This document shows, piece by piece, positions 8,996-18,382 of a stretch of 64,000 nucleotides of DNA. The DNA lies in the NCBI RefSeq assembly GCF_014695585.1, contig NZ_JACJON010000018.1, forward strand, positions 26,964 to 90,963. The letters run 5' to 3'. Position 1 is the first letter of the stretch; each line of letters opens with the position of its first letter. Position numbers and translations under genes: made by a program. Origin of the DNA: Microcoleus sp. FACHB-831. GTDB lineage: Bacteria; Cyanobacteriota; Cyanobacteriia; Cyanobacteriales; FACHB-T130. The notes below the pieces were generated by a model. The model was not told the DNA's origin. It ran no database searches and saw nothing but the letters and a program-made list of their open reading frames with translations.

Positions 8996-9946
8996 TTATC
9001 TGGAAACACCACTAACTTTCAAAACATCGCTCATTGTGGCACAGTAGGTAGGAAGTCCAAATGTACCGGGATTAACGGTGTCTTTGTAAGTAAAATGCCT
9101 ATAGTCCAGGCAGAACCTATCCCAAGCTGCCATCTGAATTCGGAACAAGACGATAAATAAATTAGCCAGCCCCATAGACAGCGGTATGCGAAACTGAATC
9201 GATTTATCCAAATAAGCGCAAACTTCTTCTACAGCCTGGTTAGCTGTTATTGGCTGATTTCCTAGAACTAAATTCCTTGATTCGTCGGGTGCAGGGGGAT
9301 TTTGTAGCAAATACCGCACTACTTGAGCAATATCGCGTCCGTGAATAAAGTGGAAGCTGCCGTCTGCTTTAAAATATTTAATCAGGTCAATCCATTTTGC
9401 CACTGCGGGCAACCCAGAGGAGAGATGGGAGTAGGGTTTGGTATCATCTCCTCCCAGTACCAAGGTAGGAAAGAGAGTAGTAATTCGGGGGGCGATCGCT
9501 AGTCTCGATAATCTCCCCAAACAATCGTACTTGGAACGAATATAGTCTGTCCCAAGTTGACCTGCGGCTTTGAGTGTTTGGTTGTTCTTGTCGAGTATGC
9601 TAGCTGTTGAAAAATAAATGACCTGCTCGCACGTTCTTTTGTCCAGCAGGTTCAGCAATTGAATCGTTTTGACAACGTTAATATCAAACGCATCTTTGCC
9701 ACCCCAAGCGGCTGCTGTCAAAACAGCTCCGTTCATCGTCTTGAGCAAGTCACCTATTCGGTCGATGTCTCGCATATCTTCATGCAAGATGGTGATGCCA
9801 GGACGAGCCTCGTAGTCAATTTTCAGCTTGTCTGGATTTCTGACAAGCAGGTACAAATCGTATTCTGTATCTTGAATTAATGCTTCTGTAATGTAGTGAC
9901 CAATGCAACCACTTGCACCAGTCACCAAAATCCGCTTGGGGGTCAT
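8996..9946 (-). CDS. NAD(P)-dependent epimerase/dehydratase family protein (extended SDR)
   Basis: The 316-residue protein opens with KRILVTGASGCIGHYI, a Rossmann fold with the TGxxGxxG nucleotide-binding pattern of extended short-chain dehydrogenases. Further hallmarks are a DMRD segment near residue 60 and ALTAAAWGG near 77. The catalytic Ser and the YxxxK motif are less clear: YIRSKYDCLG near 135 supplies Tyr and Lys but not in the usual spacing. This may be an atypical SDR or a binding protein such as those of the NmrA/TMR type. It lies 103 bp downstream of hemE on the same strand. The gap holds TTCATAATTCATCAT-type repeats, so co-transcription is possible but not required. Confidence 0.8.
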   Translation of the reverse strand: MTPKRILVTGASGCIGHYITEALIQDTEYDLYLLVRNPDKLKIDYEARPGITILHEDMRDIDRIGDLLKTMNGAVLTAAAWGGKDAFDINVVKTIQLLNLLDKRTCEQVIYFSTASILDKNNQTLKAAGQLGTDYIRSKYDCLGRLSRLAIAPRITTLFPTLVLGGDDTKPYSHLSSGLPAVAKWIDLIKYFKADGSFHFIHGRDIAQVVRYLLQNPPAPDESRNLVLGNQPITANQAVEEVCAYLDKSIQFRIPLSMGLANLFIVLFRIQMAAWDRFCLDYRHFTYKDTVNPGTFGLPTYCATMSDVLKVSGVSR

Positions 9947-10049
9947 AAAGTTTAATTGTTTATTATCAATTCTGAATTATGAATCCTGAATTTTGAAATG
10001 CTTAGATAGGCAATTCATCATCCAGCATTCATAATTCATCATTTATCCA

Positions 10050-11108
10050 TTACCCGCTAACCCCTGACTTGATCTGTTTAGCAGTTTCAAAGAAGAAGGC
10101 CACGTTTTCTTCCGGGGTAGCGGGTAAAACACCGTGACCTAAATTCATAATATGTCCGCGATCGCCTGCTTTGCGAACGGTGTCTAAAATGCGATCGCGT
10201 ATGAATTCTTTTGAACCAAACAATGCACAGGGGTCCATGTTTCCTTGAACTCCCACTTTTTGGCCTAGCCGCTGTCGCGCCTCTGCCATATCCACTGTCC
10301 AGTCCACACTGACGATATCAACTCCCGATTGTGCCATCCGCTCCAGTATTCCGGCGCTGCCGTTAATATACAGAATCAGCGGTGTATCGGGATGAGTTGC
10401 CCTCACTGCCTTGACAACTTGCTGTTGATATGGTAAAGCAAAAGTTTCGTAATCTTGAGGACTGAGTTGACCAGCCCAAGAGTCGAACATTTGGACAACT
10501 TGGGCACCGCAATCAATTTGGTAGCGCACGTAGGTTGCGATCGATTCCGCCAATTTGCCCAAAAACTTATGCAGCGTCGCAGGTTCGCAAAAAGCCATGC
10601 TCTTAATGATGGTATAGTCTTTCGAGCTTTTACCCTCAATTGCATATGCCGCCAGCGTCCAAGGCGCACCCACAAAACCCAAGACGGTAGAACGGTTGCC
10701 AACTTCTTGGCGCAACGTCTGCAAAATTTCCCGAATAAACGGCAAAGAACTTGCCGGATCTAGGGGATGCAGCTTGTCAATCTGCTCCAGGCTGCGGATA
10801 GGCGGATCGATAACCGGCCCTCGACTTTCAATGATATCGAATGGAATGCCGATTCCAGGGAGCGGAGTTAGAATATCGGAAAATAAGATAACCCCGTCAG
10901 GCTGAAAAGCCCTCCAGGGTTGAAGGGAGATCTCAATTGCCAGATCTGCTTTCTCAGAGCGATCGCGAAATGAAGGATACTTATCCCGCAAGTCGCGATA
11001 AACCTTCATGTAGCGCCCCGCCTGCCGCATCATCCATACGGGCGGGCGGTCTAATACTTCACCACGAGCGGCCCGCAGCAGGTAAGGAATCTCGGTTGAC
11101 ACGGCCAT
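10050..11108 (-). CDS. hemE: uroporphyrinogen III decarboxylase
   Basis: The 352-residue protein matches UroD along its whole length: [13 protein letters not shown] at 21-33, [15 protein letters not shown] near 76-90, [16 protein letters not shown] near 144, the [11 protein letters not shown] segment near 208, and a C-terminal [12 protein letters not shown]. The enzyme decarboxylates the four acetate side chains of uroporphyrinogen III to give coproporphyrinogen III, the branch leading to haem, chlorophyll and phycobilins, in the cytosol. The arginines of the RQAGR motif and the aspartate of the FSDIL motif, both needed for substrate binding, are present. The ATG at 11108 follows a region with no other gene. 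It is probably transcribed alone or with the downstream SDR gene. Confidence 0.97.
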   Translation of the reverse strand: MAVSTEIPYLLRAARGEVLDRPPVWMMRQAGRYMKVYRDLRDKYPSFRDRSEKADLAIEISLQPWRAFQPDGVILFSDILTPLPGIGIPFDIIESRGPVIDPPIRSLEQIDKLHPLDPASSLPFIREILQTLRQEVGNRSTVLGFVGAPWTLAAYAIEGKSSKDYTIIKSMAFCEPATLHKFLGKLAESIATYVRYQIDCGAQVVQMFDSWAGQLSPQDYETFALPYQQQVVKAVRATHPDTPLILYINGSAGILERMAQSGVDIVSVDWTVDMAEARQRLGQKVGVQGNMDPCALFGSKEFIRDRILDTVRKAGDRGHIMNLGHGVLPATPEENVAFFFETAKQIKSGVSG

Positions 11109-11218
11109 CTACACTTTACCCCAGCTAGTTTATTCAACGCATTTGTTAGCTTATCATTCTAGTATGCGTCTGCGTTCGCTGCTAGCCCAGACAAAGCAAT
11201 GACCTTAACCCAGATTGT

Positions 11219-12658
11219 CTACTTGACGAGGCAGATGCCGCCAACTTCCACAGTGCATCGCCGAGGTTTTGTAGCAGAGTCTAAGGTGCGCGTGCTGGTG
11301 TTGTAAGTATATTCTCCAGCTGGGAAAACTCGGTTGGGATTAGCGCATACGCTAGTAGAATTTAAACCTGTGTCCGCAAAAGACACTGAAACTACAGAAG
11401 TCTTTACCGCAGGACAGGTGTCTAGAACTGTCAAGCCAAACTCATTTTGAAGAATTCTTCTTCTTTCATCTTGAGATGGAGTTTGGGCAACATTTCCAGT
11501 AGGTCTTAACTCATTGTTGCTAACGTCATAGGTGTACTCTCCCGCTGCAACAGCGCGGTTAGGATTCGCACAGTAGGTGTACGTTTGTCCATATTCCCTA
11601 AACGTAACTACAACCAAAGAACTCGTTACCGAGGGACAAGTGTCCAGCACCCTCAATCCATACTCGCTTAACAGCATTTGTTTCCTTTGATCTGTAGCTT
11701 GACTAGATGGGTTTTGGGCAACAGATCCAGCAGGTCTAATTTCATTAGTTGCCGTGTCATAAACATATTCTCCTGCTTTGACAAGGCGGCTGGGATTAGC
11801 GCAGTAAGTGGAAGTTTGACCATACTCAGTAAACGTAACCGCAACTACAGAATTTCTGAGTTGAGGGCAGGTATCCAGCACTCTTAACCCATACTCATTT
11901 TGTAGAAATTCTTTTCTGCGATCTGTGGTTTGAGTCGATGTAGTTTGGCCAATAGATCCAACAGGCTTTATCTCATTGCTTGCCGAGTCATAAACATATT
12001 CTCCTGCTTTGACAAGGCGGCTGGGATTGGCGCAGTAAGTGGAAGTTTGGCCAAATTCCTGAAACGCAACTACAACTAAAGAACTTCTTACTTGAGGGCA
12101 AGTATCTAATAGTCTCAACCCATATTCATTTTGCAGAAATTGCCGCTTTTGATCTGTGGTTGTGGTTGGAGTAGAGGGGTTTTGGGCAATTCCTCCCCCC
12201 TGATTAATTCCCGATACTGAAACGCTATATCTACCGCGAGAATTATTCTGAGCTAAAACGAGGAGTTTGTACTCAGCAGAAGAAGGTACTTGATAGCGCA
12301 GCGAATTATTTCTGTTAGTGAAGGCAACTTGTCTACCAGTCCGTGAATTAGTCAGAACTAAAATAGGCAATATTTGCCCCGCGTTCTGAAAAGTAACAGA
12401 AACTTGAATAGTGTCACCTTGCTGGGCATTAAAAACATATTCGTCACCAGCGGCTATTTCTAGAGGAGCGCCTCTTTTTGAGTCGTTTCTGAAGCGGAAT
12501 GCTGGAGAGTTAGCACGGATGACTCCATTAACAGTTTGACCATTATTTAGCGTCGTTGCTGCCCAAGTTACCTCGGAAAGCGGTGCAATCATCATTCCTG
12601 AGACAGCGATAGTTGCAGCGACTTTAGCGACTTTATTAACAAACTTACGATCGATCAT
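11219..12658 (-). CDS. secreted protein with a PPC-like domain and four cysteine-containing repeats
   Basis: A signal peptide (hydrophobic IAVSGMMIAPLSEV, then WAAT) is followed by a beta-rich domain of about 115 residues resembling bacterial pre-peptidase C-terminal (PPC) domains. Then come four repeats of 62-70 residues at genomic 11281-12151. Each repeat begins LLxNEYGLRxLDTCP, continues with a VVxVxFxExGQT strand, and ends YCANPxRxxxAGEYxYD, so it carries two conserved cysteines likely to form one disulfide. The C-terminus has two further cysteines. I do not know the family or function; a periplasmic or surface role is inferred. I prefer the ATG at 12658, preceded by GGGG at good spacing, over the ATG at 12670. 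Repeats 2 and 3 are the most alike, so recent internal duplication is likely. Confidence 0.82.
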   Translation of the reverse strand: MIDRKFVNKVAKVAATIAVSGMMIAPLSEVTWAATTLNNGQTVNGVIRANSPAFRFRNDSKRGAPLEIAAGDEYVFNAQQGDTIQVSVTFQNAGQILPILVLTNSRTGRQVAFTNRNNSLRYQVPSSAEYKLLVLAQNNSRGRYSVSVSGINQGGGIAQNPSTPTTTTDQKRQFLQNEYGLRLLDTCPQVRSSLVVVAFQEFGQTSTYCANPSRLVKAGEYVYDSASNEIKPVGSIGQTTSTQTTDRRKEFLQNEYGLRVLDTCPQLRNSVVAVTFTEYGQTSTYCANPSRLVKAGEYVYDTATNEIRPAGSVAQNPSSQATDQRKQMLLSEYGLRVLDTCPSVTSSLVVVTFREYGQTYTYCANPNRAVAAGEYTYDVSNNELRPTGNVAQTPSQDERRRILQNEFGLTVLDTCPAVKTSVVSVSFADTGLNSTSVCANPNRVFPAGEYTYNTSTRTLDSATKPRRCTVEVGGICLVK

Positions 12659-12753
12659 GGTAGGCCCCATTTCCTGCGAAAAAGACGTGCTTTCTGTCTG
12701 GACAGATTATACACGGTGATAGTTCCCAAAGGGCTGGCTCAGATGTTAGATAC

Positions 12754-13680
12754 CTATTTATCGTTAACGCTTAAAATGCCTTTGTTGCCATCTAAATGAG
12801 CCAGTATTCCTACTGGTAAAGCGGCATTACAGCCATCGTGACCGAAGGGTAGATCGGAGACAATGGGGATGCTGAGATTAGAGAGGCGATCGCGCAATAC
12901 TTCCTCTACACTCAAGCTTGGTATATTTTGTGGAGCCTCGCAGCGGCTAAAACGTCCCAGCGCAATACCTTTAACTTTCTCAAAAGCACCAGTCATTCGC
13001 CATTGTGTCAGCATCCTATCGATGCGGTAGGGTGCTTCTGTCACATCCTCTATAGCCAGGATGACGTTATCTAGTTCCGGTTGTACGGGAGTGTTGAGGA
13101 AATGCGTCGCCACTGTCAGATTTGCTGGTAGCAACACACCAGTCACGGTACCTCCACCCCAGCCGTTACCTTCCAAGGGTTCTAATTTGCGTCCCTCCAC
13201 GCAGTCAAATAATCGCTTTAGCGACCATTCTGGTTCTGCTGCTATAGTTGTTAGCAACGGCCCGTGAACGCCTGCAATTCCCTGATGGCTGAGACTCCAC
13301 AGCAATCCAGTCACGTCGGAGAAACCGATTAGCCACTTTCCGATTTTTGATTTTTGATTTTCCGTATCGCCTCTTGACGCTGGCCATACCCAGTCTTCTA
13401 ACAATCTAGCGCTGCCATAACCGCCTCTAGCACAGAGGATGGCTTTGCATTCTGGATCTGTCCATGCTTCTTTAAGCTGGTGGCGGCGATTGTCGTCTGT
13501 TCCGGCGAGATAACCCCAGCGGTCTTCAACACTGGTGCTGATTTTTACATTGTAGCCGCGCGATCGCCACACTTCGATACCTTGCTGAAAGGCATCTAAT
13601 TCTCGCAAAGCGCCGCTAGAAGCAATTACTCTGAGCAAATCCCCTGGTTTTAGGGGCGGTGGCAGTTGGCACAAGTTCAT
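12754..13680 (-). CDS. ldcA: LD-carboxypeptidase (murein tetrapeptide carboxypeptidase, peptidase S66)
   Basis: The 308-residue cytosolic protein carries the family pattern: ARGGYGSARLL near 84, the nucleophile serine in GFSDVTGLL near 119, a glutamate in AIEDVTEAPYRIDRM near 211, and the histidine in LPFGHDG near 280. Together these give the S66 Ser-Glu-His triad. The enzyme removes the terminal D-alanine from L-Ala-D-Glu-mDAP-D-Ala tetrapeptides during peptidoglycan recycling. The short segment DTENQKSKIGK just before GFSD is encoded by an ATTTTTGATTTTTGATTTT repeat that looks like intergenic repeat DNA within the gene. It lies 83 bp upstream of the repeat protein on the same strand. Confidence 0.92.
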   Translation of the reverse strand: MNLCQLPPPLKPGDLLRVIASSGALRELDAFQQGIEVWRSRGYNVKISTSVEDRWGYLAGTDDNRRHQLKEAWTDPECKAILCARGGYGSARLLEDWVWPASRGDTENQKSKIGKWLIGFSDVTGLLWSLSHQGIAGVHGPLLTTIAAEPEWSLKRLFDCVEGRKLEPLEGNGWGGGTVTGVLLPANLTVATHFLNTPVQPELDNVILAIEDVTEAPYRIDRMLTQWRMTGAFEKVKGIALGRFSRCEAPQNIPSLSVEEVLRDRLSNLSIPIVSDLPFGHDGCNAALPVGILAHLDGNKGILSVNDK

Positions 13681-14030
13681 AATTGCGATGCGTGAAGCTT
13701 AAAATGTTGAATCTGAGTTTAGCGTCAAGGCGATCGCTATCGTAACCTTTGATAACCAATAAATATCTATTAACCCTGGATATCTTGGGTGCAAACGGAT
13801 AATCGCCTTTTAGCAGATAATCTGCGTCAGGCCTATTTCAAGTTTCTTTAACTGGTGTGTAATCTTTCAATAAGTAGCCCTTACTACTTCAGCAAATTAA
13901 CATAAACCCATCGCCCAAAATAATATATGAACCATCCATTAATATAAAATTACAGAGTTTAGTTATTGGCATTCATCCCAATATATTTTGATTGTATACT
14001 TTAAAAAGTGTATTTTATATAACCTTGTAA
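13681..14030. other. 350-bp divergent intergenic region
   Basis: The region lies between ldcA (minus) and the ABC lipoprotein gene (plus). It is AT-rich, with one GCGATCGC near the left end, and shows no ORF or RNA gene. A possible promoter for the right-hand gene is TTGTAT (13992-13997) and TATATA (14016-14021). If used, it would leave a leader of only a few bases before the ATG at 14031; this is only a sequence match. Confidence 0.35.
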
Positions 14031-15311
14031 ATGCTAAATCAGTGGGTACGTTTTCTTGGGGTAGCTTTGCTTTGCCTTAACTTGCTGCTTTTGTGCGGAT
14101 GTCAGTCATCAAATGCGGACAAAAATAGCCCAATTAAATTGACGTTGTGGCAGAGTATCAACCCGCCACCAAATCGGGATGTATTTCAAAAACTTGTAGA
14201 CAAATTTAATCAGACTCATTCTGATATTCAAGTTGAATCGCTTTATACGGGTCAAGCAGATCAGCAGATGCCAAAAATTTTAACTGCTGTAGTCGGCAAT
14301 GCAGCCCCAGATTTATTCTGGTTTGATTCGCTGTTAACAGGTAAATTAGTAGAACTGGGGGCAATCAGATCGCTAGAAGATTGGCTAAATAACTCACCTT
14401 TGAAGTCTGAAATCGATCCGCGTCTATTCGGTGGAATGAATCTGGATGGTCATATTTGGTCGATTCCTTTTAGTACGAGTAACATTGGGATTTATTATCG
14501 TCCAAGTTTGTTTAAAGCAGCGGGAATCGATAAGTTGCCTGAAACTTGGGAAGAACTAAGGGAAGCTGCTAAAAAACTGACGCAGGATAAAAATAAAGAT
14601 GGGCAGATAGATCAATATGGGATAATGCTGCCGTTGGGTAAGGGTGAATGGACTGTTTTCACCTGGGTGCCTTTCATGTATAGCGCTGGCGGCGAGTTGC
14701 TAGAAGGTAGCAAGCCTAATTTAATGAATAAGGGCGCGATCGCAGCTTTACAATTGTGGTCTGATTTATTAAAAGATGGTTCCGCTATCCTCTCCGCGCC
14801 AGAACGAGGTTATGAAGAAGATCGCTTTGTTGCTGGTCGAATAGCTATGCAAATAACAGGGTCTTGGACGGTGCGCTACATGGAAAAAGCTGGAATTGAT
14901 TTCGATGTTTTTCCAATTCCAATTCAACAGCAAAAGGGGACGGTAATAGGAGGGCCTAACCTGTTTGTAATGAAGACTACCCCAGAACGCGAGAAAGCAT
15001 CTTTGAAGTTTTTGGAGTATGTCTTAAGTGAAGAATTCCAAACTGAATTGGCTGTAGGTACTGGGGATTTGCCAATTAACCTTAAATCAAGGGAAAGCGA
15101 GACTTATAAGGCGTTTGTAGCTAAACAGCCAGCATTGAAAGTGTTTCTAGACCAGACCTCTGTCGCGCGATCGCGCCCTAATATCTCTGGCTATCCTCGT
15201 ATATCTGAAAATCTCGGTCGGGCAATTGAAGAAACTCTGCTAGGTAACGAGCCAAATAAAGCACTAAAAAAAGCTCAAGATCGGCTAGATTTAATTTGGG
15301 ATGCTCAATAA
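14031..15311 (+). CDS. ABC transporter extracellular solute-binding lipoprotein (family 1, sugar type)
   Basis: The 426-residue protein has a lipoprotein signal: a hydrophobic stretch ending in LCGC, with Cys24 as the likely lipidated residue. The mature part follows the MalE/UgpB-type pattern (KLTLWQSINPPP, PDLFWFDSLLTGKLVELGAI, IWSIPFSTSNIGIYYRPSLFKAAGI, and VAGRIAMQITGSW). It should deliver a sugar, oligosaccharide or glycerophosphodiester to an ABC importer on the outer face of the plasma membrane. No permease or ATPase gene is adjacent, so it is an orphan within this window and the substrate is open. It ends in a convergent region with the glycosyltransferase. Confidence 0.92.
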   Translation: MLNQWVRFLGVALLCLNLLLLCGCQSSNADKNSPIKLTLWQSINPPPNRDVFQKLVDKFNQTHSDIQVESLYTGQADQQMPKILTAVVGNAAPDLFWFDSLLTGKLVELGAIRSLEDWLNNSPLKSEIDPRLFGGMNLDGHIWSIPFSTSNIGIYYRPSLFKAAGIDKLPETWEELREAAKKLTQDKNKDGQIDQYGIMLPLGKGEWTVFTWVPFMYSAGGELLEGSKPNLMNKGAIAALQLWSDLLKDGSAILSAPERGYEEDRFVAGRIAMQITGSWTVRYMEKAGIDFDVFPIPIQQQKGTVIGGPNLFVMKTTPEREKASLKFLEYVLSEEFQTELAVGTGDLPINLKSRESETYKAFVAKQPALKVFLDQTSVARSRPNISGYPRISENLGRAIEETLLGNEPNKALKKAQDRLDLIWDAQ

Positions 15312-15345
15312 ATCTGGTGTAATCTTTTTAAAGCAAAGAGTGGAA

Positions 15346-15373
15346 GTTGGGTTAAGCAATAGCGAAACCCAAC
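15346..15373. repeat. GTTGGGTT / AACCCAAC inverted repeat between convergent genes
   Basis: An 8-bp perfect stem (15346-15353 with 15366-15373) and a 12-base loop (AAGCAATAGCGA) lie between two convergent stops. Elements of this composition are common cyanobacterial intergenic repeats. It may act as a bidirectional terminator, though T runs are short. Confidence 0.5.
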
Positions 15374-15387
15374 CTACAAAAAAGTGT

Positions 15388-16668
15388 TTATCTGTTAGCA
15401 GACAAGACGGGCTTTCCTGTAGATATTGCCTGCTCGATAATATCAGCCGCACGACTGACTCCACCTGCAAGAGCGATCGCTTCTTGCAGGCGGGATGCAT
15501 TCTTTTTATAAGAATCTTGGGTTAGCACTCGCTGTATGGCAGTTCGCAACTTGGGAACGTCCAAGCTAGGTAGAGGAACAACTTCACCTGCTCCCGTCCA
15601 AGCCACACGCGCTGCTACACCCGGCTGATCGTTAGTAATAGGAATTGCCACCATCGGCACGCCATTACTTAAAGATTCTAATGCAGTATTCATCCCCGCG
15701 TGGGTTATAGCAACAGCGGCTTTTTGTAGCAATTCTAATTGCGGTGCATAGCCAACAACCAGAGGCGAACCGGGCAGTTTTGGAAGCGATTCTGGTTTAC
15801 CTGCGCCACCCAAAGAAATCGCTAATTGAGCATCCAATCCCACGCAAGCTTCAGCTATAGATTGGAAAATTTCTATTAGACGATTTTGCAAAGTGCCCAT
15901 AGAAGCGTAAATCAGCGGTTGCCCGGTTAACTTTTCCCAAGGAAAAGCGACAGGTTCCCTGCTAGCTTGGTTATAGTATGGGCCAGTGAAATGGAAGAAT
16001 TTAGGCAAAGCACTGCGCGGAAATTCAAACTCAGCAGGTTGCGGGCTTAGTTGAGCCAATTTCGAGTAAGCTTGTTCGGGATGAGAATATATGGGCAACT
16101 TCCATTCTTTGCGAAACTCGTCGATTACCTCCATGACTGGTTTGCCAATGCGATCGCTCTTAGCATAACCGTATCGGTTTCGCAGACGCGCCCACCAAGC
16201 AGGATTGTAGTTCCAAGATGTAAAAAACGGGGGAATTGTATATTCTCGATTCAGCATTACCCCAGTACAGGCGGTGATATAAGGAAGATCCAGGTATTGT
16301 GCAACAGTGATACCTTCGTATGAAACTTGGTCGATGAGGAAAGCGTCCACCCCTGCTGCTTTGGCGGCGGCTGGAGTTTCCCGGAGGATCATCGCCGCAT
16401 CTTCTTTTACCAGACTGAGATTGTATGCCAACGCATCTAATCCAGTTAGTTGTCCCAGTTTTGCATATCTTTCGACTGTGCGATCGCTGGGAAACTCAGA
16501 CTCGCCTATTACCCAAAAGTCCAATCCTGCTGCTAATGCCTTTGATTTACCAAAAGGCGCACCAATTAGGGTAACGCGATGTCCCCGTCTTTTAAGTTCT
16601 CGACCCAACGTAGTCATCGGGTTGAGATGGCCAACAGCAGCAGGGGAAATGATTCCAAAATGAGTCAT
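15388..16668 (-). CDS. UDP-glycosyltransferase, GT1/MGT family, CrtX-like
   Basis: The product is about 426 residues with a GT-B fold. The N-terminus (THFGIISPAAVGHLNPMTTLGRELKRRGH) has the acceptor-domain His-Leu-Asn motif. The C-terminal donor domain carries GQPLIYASMGTLQNR and the nucleotide-sugar signature ITHAGMNTALESLSNGVPMVAIP with its Gly-Xn-Asp/Gln pattern. It is similar in layout to zeaxanthin glucosyltransferase CrtX and to macrolide-type transferases, so a lipophilic hydroxylated acceptor such as a carotenoid is plausible, but this is inference. The ATG at 16668 is better than the TTG two codons upstream. It is 31 bp downstream of the PG-binding/HEAT gene, likely in one transcript, and the spacer is a run of TTTTGAATTTTGAG-type repeats. 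Confidence 0.88.
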   Translation of the reverse strand: MTHFGIISPAAVGHLNPMTTLGRELKRRGHRVTLIGAPFGKSKALAAGLDFWVIGESEFPSDRTVERYAKLGQLTGLDALAYNLSLVKEDAAMILRETPAAAKAAGVDAFLIDQVSYEGITVAQYLDLPYITACTGVMLNREYTIPPFFTSWNYNPAWWARLRNRYGYAKSDRIGKPVMEVIDEFRKEWKLPIYSHPEQAYSKLAQLSPQPAEFEFPRSALPKFFHFTGPYYNQASREPVAFPWEKLTGQPLIYASMGTLQNRLIEIFQSIAEACVGLDAQLAISLGGAGKPESLPKLPGSPLVVGYAPQLELLQKAAVAITHAGMNTALESLSNGVPMVAIPITNDQPGVAARVAWTGAGEVVPLPSLDVPKLRTAIQRVLTQDSYKKNASRLQEAIALAGGVSRAADIIEQAISTGKPVLSANR

Positions 16669-16699
16669 ATTCAAAATTCAAAACTCAAAATTCAAAACT

Positions 16700-18172
16700 T
16701 TATGGCGATCGCTCATCGGATTTTCCCTCCGGCAAATTATCGACGCCAGAGTTCTTGCGGACGCGGTTTAATTGTCCTAATGCCCACTGCGCTGTTTGCT
16801 TAACCTCCGCATCCGGATCGTCGGTGGCGTGGCGCAACATCTGGTTAATTTGAGAAAGCAATTCATATATTCGTGTCAAATCCCGAATACCATTTTTACG
16901 CACATCGGCGTTTTCATCTTGCAGCGATATCCCCAAAGCACGGTTAATTGGTTTCAGAGTCCGCGTGCAAATTTGCGACAGCGCCTCCAAAATTAAGCTG
17001 CGCTGCTGCGAATCTGAGTCAATCATTAACTCTACCAAAGGCTGTACCGCCCGCGAGTCCCCGCGCTGCGCTAACTCCCAAATAGCCTTGCGTCGCTTTT
17101 GTGAGTTTCCACCCTGTAAATCCTTGATTAATTCCTCAACAATGTCAATTTTAGGCAACCTAGTGGTTTGCTCAATGTGCAAGCTGTCTTGAGGTTTTTT
17201 GTCCGCTGTAGGCGAGAGGCTAGATGAGGTACCGCTTGGGTTGGGTGCGTCAGGTATCTTTTCTTCCTTAGAAAAGTTTTTATCTACGTTGGGTAATTCT
17301 GCATTGCCTTTTGCACCGCGATCGCTATCAGCTAGCCAAGCGTCTTGAGGTGCTTGCTCCTCGTGCGGCGATAGGTTAGATAAGTGCCCATCCACGTTGG
17401 GTAATGCTGTCTTGTTACCCAATTCGTGCGGTATGTCGGAACTATCTTCGGATGTGTAGGAGCCTGTTGTATCAGTTGGATCAGCCAAAAACTGCTCGGT
17501 ACTAGCATAGCCATTTTTGCTATTGCCGTTGCTGCTGGTGTCTTTATGGGCTGCTATACCGTTCGATCTGTGGTTTGGGGGATCGAACGGGTTGTCTTGC
17601 AATTGTTGGTTAGCATCATCCGCTTCGTCTTCTTCTGGCTCTAAATTGATGGCTTTACCAAAAGATTTGAGCAACAAGTATACCGATCCTCCCACTGTCG
17701 CTGCTACCACTATTGCGCTCAGTAGCAAAAAAAGCATTTTCTTCTTAGAGCGTGGTTTAGCCGCTGCTTTGGGCTTACTTTTTTTGGGGGGATTGGCTTT
17801 CGCGTCTTGAGCAGCTTGGAGTTTATCCCAGGTTGTAGAACCTACAGTACCATCGGCAGGTAATTTAAGAGCTTTCTGAAATTTGGCAACGGCTATCTTT
17901 GTAGTTTCTCCGAAGGCTCCGTCTGCGGCTCCAGTGTAGTACCCTAGCTGCTTAAGCTTCATTTGCAGTTCGACGACTTCTGCACCGCGATCGCCCTGTT
18001 TGAGGACAGTCGCAGGCGGCGTCGCTCTAACTGCTGCTGGAGAGGGAGACGTACTGGCGGGCGCTTGGGCGATCGCTTCCTCCCCCAAAGCAAAATTACT
18101 ACCTGAACTGGGGGCGATCGCAATACAGGTAACGCAGGTGAGTAATAGCAAAGTTGAGCGGTAGGGCATCAT
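16700..18172 (-). CDS. membrane-anchored peptidoglycan-binding protein with HEAT repeats
   Basis: About 490 residues. An N-terminal hydrophobic segment is followed by a Pro/Ala linker and one PG_binding_1 domain (about 62-125, LKQGDRGAEVVELQMKLKQLGYY and DGTVGSTTWDKLQ). A basic KPKAAAKPRSKKK stretch leads into a transmembrane helix (about 152-174). A long acidic, low-complexity segment then leads to a C-terminal alpha-helical array of HEAT/PBS type (about 350-485, WELAQRGDSRAVQPLVEL, ADVRKNGIRDL, AEVKQTAQWALGQL). The likely picture is a protein linking the cell wall to a cytoplasmic scaffold. That topology is inferred. The first codon of the long frame is TTG (18190), so I place the start at the ATG at 18172; a second ATG follows directly. 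Confidence 0.85.
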   Translation of the reverse strand: MMPYRSTLLLLTCVTCIAIAPSSGSNFALGEEAIAQAPASTSPSPAAVRATPPATVLKQGDRGAEVVELQMKLKQLGYYTGAADGAFGETTKIAVAKFQKALKLPADGTVGSTTWDKLQAAQDAKANPPKKSKPKAAAKPRSKKKMLFLLLSAIVVAATVGGSVYLLLKSFGKAINLEPEEDEADDANQQLQDNPFDPPNHRSNGIAAHKDTSSNGNSKNGYASTEQFLADPTDTTGSYTSEDSSDIPHELGNKTALPNVDGHLSNLSPHEEQAPQDAWLADSDRGAKGNAELPNVDKNFSKEEKIPDAPNPSGTSSSLSPTADKKPQDSLHIEQTTRLPKIDIVEELIKDLQGGNSQKRRKAIWELAQRGDSRAVQPLVELMIDSDSQQRSLILEALSQICTRTLKPINRALGISLQDENADVRKNGIRDLTRIYELLSQINQMLRHATDDPDAEVKQTAQWALGQLNRVRKNSGVDNLPEGKSDERSP

Positions 18173-18382
18173 AAACCAACTCGGTGCCAAGAAGGTACAG
18201 CCAGTGTTACCTATTAGGGGACGGCTTCAAGCTAGCTTAATCCTAACTGGCATTACCGTATTAACTATAGGATGCTCCAATTACCACAATCATCAATTTA
18301 TCGATTCCAGTAATGCGGACGGAAGATTCGGTAAAAGTGTCTCTCCTGTGTGAGGTGTGCCTAATCGTCTCTACTTTTATTA

